64,000 nt of DNA from Chryseobacterium sp. Bi04 (GTDB lineage: Bacteria; Bacteroidota; Bacteroidia; Flavobacteriales; Weeksellaceae): assembly GCF_918698085.1 (NCBI RefSeq), contig NZ_CAKKLP010000001.1, positions 310,001-374,000 of the forward strand, in the 5' to 3' direction. The position numbers and the translations under genes were made by a program. Positions 35,223-42,016 of this stretch are shown here, in pieces (the stretch's first letter is position 1; each line of letters opens with the position of its first letter). The notes beneath the pieces are model-generated. The model was not told where the DNA came from, ran no database searches, and saw nothing but the letters and a program-made list of their open reading frames with translations.

Positions 35223-35621
35223 TTCCCATTTTCCGCCAGCCAAACCACATCCAATTCTCGGCATATGTACTGAAGCATTTCTTTGCAAAGCTTCATGGGT
35301 AAGCTTCAATAGACATTCCTCTGCTGCCATATATCTGATAGGTGGAACCTCTGAATGCGTAATAATCTTATGCTGAGCAATCATATTGCAAACCCAGACA
35401 TCTTCTTCCGTCCGAACCATCTGAATTTCTCCCAAGGTAAAATTTTCTTTGCTTCTAAACCATTCTCTGTATTCTTTTTCCGGATGTTTCCATCTTTTTG
35501 ATACAGCCGTGACAAAACCTTTTCCCCAGCCTCCTATATCATTACATATATGGGCAATTATTTTATTTCCTTCAGTATTGGGAACAGCTGCATCTCCTTT
35601 TATATATTGTATTGTTTTCAT
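35115..35621 (-). CDS. Macrodomain protein with an unusual C-terminal tail
   Basis: 168 residues. Residues 1-132 are a clear macrodomain of the type often annotated as Appr-1-p processing: IKGDAAVPNTEGNKIIAHICND, GGWGKGFVTAVS, then HMPRIGCGLAGGKWEQI. Related proteins continue to a last strand like VYVYDF after this point. Here the sequence switches to DEKFKPENLNIDF...GSYSPYSQDFKKF, which is the same tail as the synthetase-like protein upstream. The last fold elements have been replaced; it may still bind ADP-ribose. Confidence 0.85.
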   Translation of the reverse strand: MKTIQYIKGDAAVPNTEGNKIIAHICNDIGGWGKGFVTAVSKRWKHPEKEYREWFRSKENFTLGEIQMVRTEEDVWVCNMIAQHKIITHSEVPPIRYMAAEECLLKLTHEALQRNASVHMPRIGCGLAGGKWEQIDEKFKPENLNIDFDTVYGSYSPYSQDFKKFSNA

Positions 35622-35630
35622 GTGTATCTT

Positions 35631-35802
35631 TTTATGTTGCCTGTTCCTTTCCTAAAAATAAAATTAATGTCTCTATTATCTGCTGATTCTTTCTTTAAGC
35701 GTCAGAAAACTTTTTGAAATCCTGTGAATATGGGGAATAGGAACCATACACAGTGTCAAAATCAATATTCAGATTTTCAGGTTTAAACTTTTCATCTATC
35801 TG
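35631..35802 (-). repeat. Direct repeat, copy B (3' end of synthetase-like gene and spacer)
   Basis: Second copy, exactly 580 bp from copy A. Encodes the last 36 residues of the adenylosuccinate-synthetase-like protein and its downstream spacer. Confidence 0.95.
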
Positions 35803-36771
35803 ATCCAGACAGGTTACTACAAGATTCTTTTTTGTTGCTTCCACATAGGCTCCGTCTAATTTCAAAGCATAGTTTAAAAGGTCATAATCTAACCCGCCAA
35901 ATCGAAGCCCTTTCTGATACTCATTAAAGGTACAGGTTTCCTCTTCATTATTTCTCAGGATCAGCTCTTTTTCATTACTCATCCAGCCATTTCCATGTCT
36001 TGTTGCATAGCTTCTGGTCACATAATACATTTCTATATTTTCTATTTTCAATAGTTTACAGATTTCATATGCGTTTTTTGAGGTGGTATTGGCATACGTT
36101 ACATTAGGAAATACACCATGATTCATATCCAGCAGGACTCCCTGGCTTCCTTCAAAAATAAGGCTATCAAACGATTTTAAAAAATGATAATCATCTATTT
36201 TCCAGTCTATCTGATCAATGGCTTCTAAAAAAAATTTCAACTGCTCTTCTATTTCATTTTCATCCATAAGACCATAGTAATAAGCAATACCTTTCAGCTT
36301 TTCTATCAGCATTTCTTTGGGGGCAATCAGGTCAATGGCAAATAGTTTATAAGGGCTTTCATTCCTTTTCATGGTAGCTCCTACTCCTTTTCCGCAGGTT
36401 CCGTGCTTCAGATTCTTTATATTGGTTCTGTTTTTCCAGACATCAAAAGGAGTCGTTACTTTTGCCAATGGATGAATATGAAGCTCTGTATTTCCGTTTT
36501 TTGCTTTTAACTCTTCCCTTTCATTGAATAAAAATAGAGGATGAATCGTGCAATGTTCCGTAAAATAAGAAGGTAATCCCCGAAGTGCTCCGCTTGCAAA
36601 ACTGGAATGAACATGTTTCCTGTCATCAATCATCACTGTATGAGCGGCCTGTTGTCCTCCTGAAAACCGGATCACCACTGAATCCGGGCTTTGGCAAGCC
36701 AGAAAATCTGTTGTTATTCCCTTTCCTTCATCACCAAACCCTAATCCTATCACTATTTGTGCCTTTTTCAT
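35695..36771 (-). CDS. Short adenylosuccinate synthetase-like enzyme
   Basis: 358 residues against about 430 for PurA. Active-site P-loop GLGFGDEGKG (9-18) keeps the catalytic Asp; the HTV after GGQQAA matches the catalytic His region; later landmarks are GTCGKGVGATMKR, FEGSQGVLLDMNHGVFPNVT and YYVTRSYATRHGNGW. The last 36 residues repeat the tail of the neighbouring macrodomain protein; GSYSPYS could align with the STGPDR nucleotide-binding end of PurA, so the tail may be native here. A shortened PurA-like shape also occurs in phage PurZ. Substrate in this operon is unknown (purine nucleotide or ADP-ribose derivative). Confidence 0.82.
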   Translation of the reverse strand: MKKAQIVIGLGFGDEGKGITTDFLACQSPDSVVIRFSGGQQAAHTVMIDDRKHVHSSFASGALRGLPSYFTEHCTIHPLFLFNEREELKAKNGNTELHIHPLAKVTTPFDVWKNRTNIKNLKHGTCGKGVGATMKRNESPYKLFAIDLIAPKEMLIEKLKGIAYYYGLMDENEIEEQLKFFLEAIDQIDWKIDDYHFLKSFDSLIFEGSQGVLLDMNHGVFPNVTYANTTSKNAYEICKLLKIENIEMYYVTRSYATRHGNGWMSNEKELILRNNEEETCTFNEYQKGLRFGGLDYDLLNYALKLDGAYVEATKKNLVVTCLDQIDEKFKPENLNIDFDTVYGSYSPYSQDFKKFSDA

Positions 36772-36813
36772 ATGTAGATTTTTTTATTGTTCTAGAGCAT
36801 TTACCATTGTCAC

Positions 36814-37701
36814 CTATGCCTCTCTGAAAATGTAAGTTTCCTCGCTTAAAGCATTTGAATATGATCCTAACCCTTCCTGCCCTTCTGTTCCAAAAGTTTT
36901 GTTTTTACATTGGTCGCAGATAATTTTTTTAATTACGTCAGGAATATCTCTGTGATCTTCTATGGATATACAGTTTTTGCCTAATAACTCCTTCCAGCCT
37001 CTGTCTGCTCTTATGGCCTGATCGGAATGTAAAACACTGATGTGGTATACTTCGTATCGTTTTTTAGCTTCCTCCAACAGTTCATCATGAGTATAGGTTT
37101 GTTGTCCTGAACCCATAATTTCTCTGATGGCTGATCCCGGAAGTACCTTTAAACAGGGTTCATCTCCTACGGTAAACAACAGCCCTTTCTGCTTTCTTTT
37201 TTCAAAGGCATCTGTTCTGGTGTGAAATGCTGCAAAATACCATGCTAAAAGATAGCTTTCTCCTCCATTTCCGCCACCTCCGGATTCAATATAAGTACGG
37301 GTAAGCCACATATCCAATTCTTCATCCCCGGATTCAAACTGCCCCACCTGTAACGGGTAGCTGTCGCATTCGTGATCTCCGATTCCTAAGAACAGTAAGG
37401 CCGGATCCGGCACTCCTCCCTGGATAATACCTCCCATCAGCTTGGGTAATCCTTCTTTGATTAGCTCATGAGGAATATGTCCCATACTTCCTGTAACATC
37501 TAATCCTAAAATAATCGGGACCGAGTTAGGATGAACCTCAGAATCTCTGGATTCCCTAAAAGAAACACCTTGAGGATTCATAGATGGGTGAGCCTGTCTT
37601 TTTGTATTCTGAGTGAAAATCTCACTTGCGGATTTTGTTCCGTATCCTGCCTTACTGGCTCTATCGTAACGAGCATCTATATCGTATCTTGTACTTCCCA
37701 T
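36814..37701 (-). CDS. Von Willebrand factor A-like domain protein
   Basis: 295 residues. A VWA/MIDAS-type motif DVTGSMG (near 69; D-x-T-x-S) follows a basic N-terminal arm. The rest of the alpha/beta fold is readable: FLGIGDHECDS, TYIESGGGGNGGESYLLAWY and LLFTVGDEPCL. No signal peptide or TM, so an intracellular scaffold or adaptor. The coiled-coil gene ends 2 bp upstream of it, so the two are probably partners. Confidence 0.8.
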   Translation of the reverse strand: MGSTRYDIDARYDRASKAGYGTKSASEIFTQNTKRQAHPSMNPQGVSFRESRDSEVHPNSVPIILGLDVTGSMGHIPHELIKEGLPKLMGGIIQGGVPDPALLFLGIGDHECDSYPLQVGQFESGDEELDMWLTRTYIESGGGGNGGESYLLAWYFAAFHTRTDAFEKRKQKGLLFTVGDEPCLKVLPGSAIREIMGSGQQTYTHDELLEEAKKRYEVYHISVLHSDQAIRADRGWKELLGKNCISIEDHRDIPDVIKKIICDQCKNKTFGTEGQEGLGSYSNALSEETYIFREA

Positions 37702-37703
37702 AA

Positions 37704-38045
37704 TTAAAATGTTTTTCCGAATAAATATTCAAATCTCTTTTGACTTACTTCGAGCTGGATATTTAAATTTCTGATTGTTAATGATAATTCTATGTCTTTC
37801 TGAACAAAGTCTTCGGTGTTGAAATCTGCAAAAGTTAAACTGTTCCTGTCTAAAGGGCTGATATCAATAAGTCCTTCCTGTTCACGCTCGAGTCTCTTTA
37901 TTTTTAACTCGATATCCTCTACCTTGCGCCTGTAGATCAATTCTGAATCTTCTCCGATCGTTCGCGCACGGTCTTCTCTGATCTGATCATTGTTTCTTTG
38001 TAATGATTCGATAAATCTTGGTTTTAGCTCATCTTCCATAATCAT
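37704..38045 (-). CDS. Small coiled-coil protein of the ADP-ribose operon
   Basis: 113 residues, highly charged with heptad-like helices (RRKVEDIELKIKRLEREQEGL and KDIELSLTIRNLNIQLEVSQ in their positions). No signal peptide or known motif. First gene after the 38049-38069 operator. Likely acts with the VWA protein; function unknown. Confidence 0.7.
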   Translation of the reverse strand: MIMEDELKPRFIESLQRNNDQIREDRARTIGEDSELIYRRKVEDIELKIKRLEREQEGLIDISPLDRNSLTFADFNTEDFVQKDIELSLTIRNLNIQLEVSQKRFEYLFGKTF

Positions 38046-38048
38046 TCT

Positions 38049-38069
38049 TTTGTGTTGTTATTACGCTAA
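38049..38069 (-). promoter_or_regulatory. Nudix-regulator operator candidate 3
   Basis: TTTGTGT-N7-ACGCTAA on the plus strand, 4 bp before the coiled-coil gene start. Matches the palindrome at 39230, 39284 and 40279. Confidence 0.5.
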
Positions 38070-38077
38070 TTAAAAAG

Positions 38078-38091
38078 AGCATAGTTATGCT
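38078..38091 (-). terminator. Short hairpin separating two transcription units
   Basis: AGCATA-AC-TATGCT then CTTTTT on the minus strand, after the oxygenase gene and before operator 3. Confidence 0.45.
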
Positions 38092-38108
38092 TCATTCCTG
38101 CATTCATT

Positions 38109-38654
38109 TTAACAGGAATACATTATATCAGTTCTTAAAACATATTTTAATCCGCTTATCAGTGTTCTTCCTTCGTGTCTTAAGGGATGGTAAAAGATTA
38201 AGGCAGTCCCTTTTTTAGGAGCTACCGTGAAAAGGTTTTCAAATTCTGTTTCTCCCCCTTCAAAATCATCGTTCAGATAGATTAAAAAGGTATAGAAACT
38301 TTTCTCTTTTTCATTTCTGATATAACTTCCGTCACGGTGCATTTTAAATTGCTGGCCTGGAGAATACTTATAAACCCTGAACATCTCATTAAAATTCAGA
38401 AGTTTGTAGTTTTCATGTTCCTGTGGAAGAAATTCAGCTGCTTTTTTAAAAAGATCCTCTGCCAGATTATTATCAAAAATCATCAGCCTGTCATTGTTTC
38501 TGATCCCTTTGCTCATCAGTTGGCGTCCACCGACATTGATTTTGGCTTCTTCAAAATCTTTTCCTTGTGATAAAGCGATGTATTGGTCACATTCGGCTTC
38601 CGTAAGAAAGTCTTCAATTAAAAATATCTGTGGATGTAGGTCTGTTTTTTCCAT
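38109..38654 (-). CDS. 2OG-Fe(II) oxygenase (prolyl-4-hydroxylase-like)
   Basis: 181 residues. Iron ligands are His and Asp of MHRDGSY (near 108) and His of LRHEG (near 159), with the 2-oxoglutarate Arg in YVLRTDIMY (near 172). DDFEGGETEF is a typical P4H strand. Starts 31 bp after the NADAR gene. Substrate unknown; hydroxylation of protein, RNA or nucleotide is possible. Confidence 0.87.
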   Translation of the reverse strand: MEKTDLHPQIFLIEDFLTEAECDQYIALSQGKDFEEAKINVGGRQLMSKGIRNNDRLMIFDNNLAEDLFKKAAEFLPQEHENYKLLNFNEMFRVYKYSPGQQFKMHRDGSYIRNEKEKSFYTFLIYLNDDFEGGETEFENLFTVAPKKGTALIFYHPLRHEGRTLISGLKYVLRTDIMYSC

Positions 38655-38685
38655 AGTTAGTATTTTGTGACTGGTTATTGTGTTT

Positions 38686-39228
38686 TTACCCTCTTAATTC
38701 ATCCCGTACTTCCATCAAGACAAAACCTAAAAGGTTTTCTCCTTTCCATAATAAAGGATTTTCTGCTCTTGAGTCTGTTTCCAGCATCCCGATTCCCCAA
38801 ATGGTATCATAAGGGCTGGCTTCTACAAGAATCTTATCGTTGGTTGATAAAAGAAAGTCTTTATATTTCTTGTTCTGTGAAAATTTTAAAAGATTTCCCT
38901 GTTTTACAATCTCGTATTTATGTTCATCCCAACGTTTCGGATCAAAATTCTTTACTTTTCTTCCCAGGCTTTTAACCTGGTTGGGCGTGGATGCCTGCAC
39001 TATTTTTTCTAAAGTTTCGGGATCATTGAATAACCTTGCTTTACCAGCCATCATATAATGTTCTGCTGTTTTATAAGCAATACCGTTTTCTTCAAACTTT
39101 CCTGCAAACCATTGGCTAAAGCATGACTTGGTGACCTCATCTTTAACCGTATGTCCCCAGAAAAACAAAAACTTTATCCTTTCTTTTTTCTGAAATCTGT
39201 CTTTAATAATTTGTATAGTGTATTTCAT
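38686..39228 (-). CDS. NADAR-family protein
   Basis: 180 residues from ATG 39228; a TTG seven codons earlier overlaps the operator and is rejected. Family motifs: FLFFWGH at the start, CFSQWF, then YKTAEHYMMAGKARLFND, with the end GENLLGFVLMEVRDEL. NADAR proteins (YbiA-like) act on NAD or ADP-ribose metabolites, and some remove ADP-ribose from guanine bases. First gene of the operon behind operators 1 and 2. Confidence 0.9.
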   Translation of the reverse strand: MKYTIQIIKDRFQKKERIKFLFFWGHTVKDEVTKSCFSQWFAGKFEENGIAYKTAEHYMMAGKARLFNDPETLEKIVQASTPNQVKSLGRKVKNFDPKRWDEHKYEIVKQGNLLKFSQNKKYKDFLLSTNDKILVEASPYDTIWGIGMLETDSRAENPLLWKGENLLGFVLMEVRDELRG

Positions 39229-39229
39229 G

Positions 39230-39250
39230 ATTGCGTTATTATTACACAAA
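39230..39250 (-). promoter_or_regulatory. Nudix-regulator operator candidate 1 at the NADAR promoter
   Basis: ATTGCGT-N7-ACACAAA on the plus strand, overlapping the perfect -7 box TACATTTG (39247-39254, minus strand) and ending next to the NADAR ATG. Confidence 0.55.
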
Positions 39251-39283
39251 TGTAAGTGAATTCCAATTTATATACCAAATTTA

Positions 39284-39304
39284 TTTGTGTCATTTTTACA
39301 CTAA
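39284..39304 (-). promoter_or_regulatory. Nudix-regulator operator candidate 2
   Basis: TTTGTGT-N7-ACACTAA on the plus strand, about 40 bp upstream of the NADAR -7 box. Confidence 0.45.
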
Positions 39305-39432
39305 CATACATAAAACATTGATTATCAGCGATAAAATTTTAATTAATAAACACTACTGCCACAAATATTTTACGCAAACGACAGGTGTCTGTTGGGTCTA
39401 GGCTAAAGCCGATGGAATGCTGGTATATAAAA

Positions 39433-39452
39433 AAACGGGCTAAAGCCCGTTT
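39433..39452 (-). terminator. Hairpin after the Nudix-regulator gene
   Basis: AAACGGGC-TAAA-GCCCGTTT with an A-run on the plus strand (T-run on the minus strand). A similar CTAAAGCC motif occurs 35 bp upstream, like a dispersed repeat seen in Chryseobacterium genomes (from memory). Confidence 0.65.
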
Positions 39453-39575
39453 CAATTGAATATCTTCTGAATATCTTTGCTTATACAATAGATTTTAGTG
39501 TAGTTTTAATAACATATTGAGTAAGTGCATTTGTGATTATTAGTGTAAAATATTGTCTGATTTGTGGTTAAAAAA

Positions 39576-40271
39576 CTATTTGATTTCAAAATAAAATCCC
39601 TGCTCCTCCAGTTCTTTGTATTTTTCCTGATTGAAGGTAAAGAGCTTTCCAGGTCTTCCGCTTCCTTCTTTTTTAACGTTATTGGTTTCATTAAGCAAAC
39701 CATAGCTCATAATTTTTTTACGAAAATTTCGGCGGTCAATTTCCTGTCCTACAATGGTTTTATAAAGGTTTTCAAGGTCTGAAAAAGGAAATTCCTCATT
39801 GAGAAGATTAAATCCAACCGGCTGATACTGGATTTTGGTACGAAGTCTCTTTAATGCTGTATCAATAATTGTTTTATGATCGAAAGCTACAGAAGGGAGC
39901 TTGTGGACACTGAACCATTGTGCATCGTCAGCATCAGAATCAGCAAACAACTCATGATAAGAAGGGTTCACGAGCCCCAAATAAGCCACGGAAACCACTC
40001 TATTCCTCGGATCACGCCCAACATTACCAAATGTATAGAGTTGTTCCAAAAAATCGGGCTTTATACCTGCTTCTTCGTGCAGTTCTCTCTTTACCGCATC
40101 ATCCAGGTTCTCATCATCCAATACAAGGCCTCCGGGAAGTGCCCATCCGCCTTTAAAGGGTTCTATGTTTCTTTTGATTAAAAGAATCTGAAGGTCTTTT
40201 TTATCAAAATAGCCAAAGATAACAGCATCTACAGCCACTTTTATATCCTGTAATTTTTTGGGAGATTCCAT
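39576..40271 (-). CDS. NrtR/AraR-type Nudix-winged-helix regulator
   Basis: 231 residues. The N-terminal Nudix domain has an intact box (G-x5-E-x7-RELHEEAGI, near residues 47-69), so it could be catalytic. The C-terminal part is a winged helix (LENLYKTIVGQEIDRRNFRKKI, then GSGRPGKLFTF). NrtR proteins sense ADP-ribose or related ligands and repress NAD genes; Bacteroides AraR is a sugar-responsive variant. Here the neighbours are NAD/ADP-ribose genes, so NrtR-like control is favoured. The gene has its own operator candidate and -7 box. Confidence 0.85.
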   Translation of the reverse strand: MESPKKLQDIKVAVDAVIFGYFDKKDLQILLIKRNIEPFKGGWALPGGLVLDDENLDDAVKRELHEEAGIKPDFLEQLYTFGNVGRDPRNRVVSVAYLGLVNPSYHELFADSDADDAQWFSVHKLPSVAFDHKTIIDTALKRLRTKIQYQPVGFNLLNEEFPFSDLENLYKTIVGQEIDRRNFRKKIMSYGLLNETNNVKKEGSGRPGKLFTFNQEKYKELEEQGFYFEIK

Positions 40272-40278
40272 AAATTAA

Positions 40279-40299
40279 TTTGCGTTACGAATACACAAA
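40279..40299 (-). promoter_or_regulatory. Nudix-regulator operator candidate 4 (autoregulatory)
   Basis: TTTGCGT-N7-ACACAAA, 8 bp before the regulator ATG, overlapping its -7 box TAACTTTG (40296-40303, minus strand). Same geometry as at the NADAR promoter. Confidence 0.6.
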
Positions 40300-40390
40300 G
40301 TTACAATTTATCATAACAATAAAAAAATTACATATAATAAAAGTTACTATCTTTAAGTTATTACTATAACCAACTTAAAATTAAATATTT

Positions 40391-41035
40391 ATGAAAAATT
40401 TACTAACAGTTCTTTCTATGGCTTTTTTACTGACAGCTTGTGAGAAAGGAAAAACAACAGCAGCCGGTAATGCTGACAAAACGGATTCCACCACCGCAAA
40501 ATCCGAATGGAAACCTGTAGATTCTGCTACAGCAACCAAAGCGTGGATGGAATTTGCTACTCCGGGAGAAATGCATAAAATGCTGGCAAAATTTGATGGA
40601 AACTGGACCGGTGCTACCAGCATGTGGATGGATGAAAGCGGAAAAGCATCCACCAGCACTTCTGAATGCACTAATAAAATGATCTTTGAAGGCCGTTATC
40701 AGATAAGCAATTATAAAGGAAATTTTATGGGAATGCCTTTTGAAGGGATGAGCATTATGGGATATGATAATGCCAGGAAAAAATTCGTAAGCACCTGGAT
40801 TGACAATATGGGAACAGGATTAATGCATGCCGAGGGAGACTGGAATCCTGCTAAAAAATCTATTGATTTTAAAGGTAAAATGACGGATCCCAGCCAGCCC
40901 GGAAAAGAATGTGAGGTAAGAGAAGTCTATACCTTTACCGATGATAATAACCATACACTGGAAATGTACGGTCCCAATCCTAAAACAGGAAAGGAAATGA
41001 AAACAATGGAAATAAAATTCACCCGCAAGAAATAA
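40391..41035 (+). CDS. DUF1579-family lipoprotein
   Basis: 214 residues with a lipoprotein signal (FLLTACEKG, Cys17). The mature protein has a DUF1579-like beta-barrel: FDGNWTGATSMWMDESGKA, MIFEGRYQISNYKGNFMGMPFEG and VREVYTFTDDN. Function unknown; such proteins are lipocalin-like and often membrane-anchored. Single-gene unit with a strong terminator. Confidence 0.85.
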   Translation: MKNLLTVLSMAFLLTACEKGKTTAAGNADKTDSTTAKSEWKPVDSATATKAWMEFATPGEMHKMLAKFDGNWTGATSMWMDESGKASTSTSECTNKMIFEGRYQISNYKGNFMGMPFEGMSIMGYDNARKKFVSTWIDNMGTGLMHAEGDWNPAKKSIDFKGKMTDPSQPGKECEVREVYTFTDDNNHTLEMYGPNPKTGKEMKTMEIKFTRKK

Positions 41036-41071
41036 AACAAAATCTGCTTCGTTTGAAGCAGATTTTGTTTT
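41036..41071. terminator. Bidirectional terminator between DUF1579 and dinD
   Basis: AACAAAATCTGCTTC-GTTT-GAAGCAGATTTTGTT, a perfect 15-bp stem. It overlaps the last base pair of dinD's end. Confidence 0.95.
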
Positions 41072-41912
41072 ATTTCTTAAAAGGCTTTTTAGTTTGTTTC
41101 AAAACTTTCTTTTCATCTCCGTCTAATTTTCTCTGCAATTTTCTGACATCCTCCGCAGAAGGTAAATTTTCAGGAATTATTCCTCTGTTAGTAAGCATAT
41201 TCCTAACAGCAACATTATTATCTATATGTTCTTCTTCAATTTTTGATTGTCCTTTTAGATCTTTACTTTGAACATTCAATCCTGTCATTTCTGCAGCTAA
41301 ATCTTTAGCTTTAATACTAATAGTAGGTAAAAAATCAGCAACTGGCCTATTTTCAGGAATACCCATTTTTTTCTTTAGCATTTGGGTGTTTAACCGGAAA
41401 AGCGCTTGATCTCCTTTACTTCTTATAATAGCAAATCCCTGGCTATCAACTCCTCTCTCATATAAAACTCCTGAAAGTTGTTTTTCGGTTTGACTTAATT
41501 TTTCACGGGCTTTGATTCTTTCATACTCCAATAATCTTTGCTCTACTAATTCTGCTCTTCTTGTTTGAACTGCAAAATAATTTTGTGCAAAAGAAATCTC
41601 TTGTTTTCTACTATCCCCATTCTGTGCGATTAAATAACATCCGTACCTTGTTAATAGAATATCATCTATCTCTTTTTCAGCTCCTTTCGGCATCTGTATC
41701 GTTTTCCTGATATCAGGAAAATGATACTCGATTAGCTCCCCAACATTTTTGCAAGCATCTTTTGCTTTTATAATTACTTTTTCAAAGTTTTCCCATTTAC
41801 TATATCCTAACAAAATTTGTAAATCCCTTGCACTCCAGCATTCTATTCCCTCTAGTTCAGAGGAGGCTTCTTCAAATTTATAGAATAAGTTTTTTATTTC
41901 TTCTGATTTCAT
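41070..41912 (-). CDS. dinD: DNA-damage-inducible protein D
   Basis: 280 residues matching DinD: WSARDLQILLGYSKWENFEKVI (Bro-N/KilA-N-like N-terminus), RYGCYLIAQNGDSRKQEISFAQNYFA and the C-terminal MLKKKMGIPENRPVADFLP and NRGIIPENL. In E. coli DinD inhibits RecA filaments; SOS control here cannot be seen. It is often carried on mobile or phage-related DNA, but nothing else mobile is near. Monocistronic. Confidence 0.88.
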   Translation of the reverse strand: MKSEEIKNLFYKFEEASSELEGIECWSARDLQILLGYSKWENFEKVIIKAKDACKNVGELIEYHFPDIRKTIQMPKGAEKEIDDILLTRYGCYLIAQNGDSRKQEISFAQNYFAVQTRRAELVEQRLLEYERIKAREKLSQTEKQLSGVLYERGVDSQGFAIIRSKGDQALFRLNTQMLKKKMGIPENRPVADFLPTISIKAKDLAAEMTGLNVQSKDLKGQSKIEEEHIDNNVAVRNMLTNRGIIPENLPSAEDVRKLQRKLDGDEKKVLKQTKKPFKK

Positions 41913-41986
41913 TCAACAATATGTTTTTATAAAAATACAAAAAAAATCCTGTAGCTTTCTAAAGCGCTAAAATCAAAGGCAATAAA

Positions 41987-42010
41987 AAACCGCTTCGAAC
42001 GAAGCGGTTT
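41987..42010 (-). terminator. Terminator of lepA
   Basis: AAACCGCTTCG-AA-CGAAGCGGTTT, A-run on the plus strand giving a T-run on the minus strand, 7 bp beyond the lepA stop. Confidence 0.9.
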
Positions 42011-42016
42011 ATATTT

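Larger units (their letters stand above)
39229..39575. other. Promoter region and repeat between NADAR and Nudix-regulator genes
   Basis: 347 bp without a gene. It holds the NADAR promoter and operators 1 and 2, and a terminator hairpin ending the regulator transcript. Confidence 0.6.

Noticed and set aside
29656-40271. Prophage or integrated element carrying the ADP-ribose genes
   Set aside because: No integrase, transposase, attachment repeats or tRNA target flank it. The 172-bp repeat is internal to the operon.
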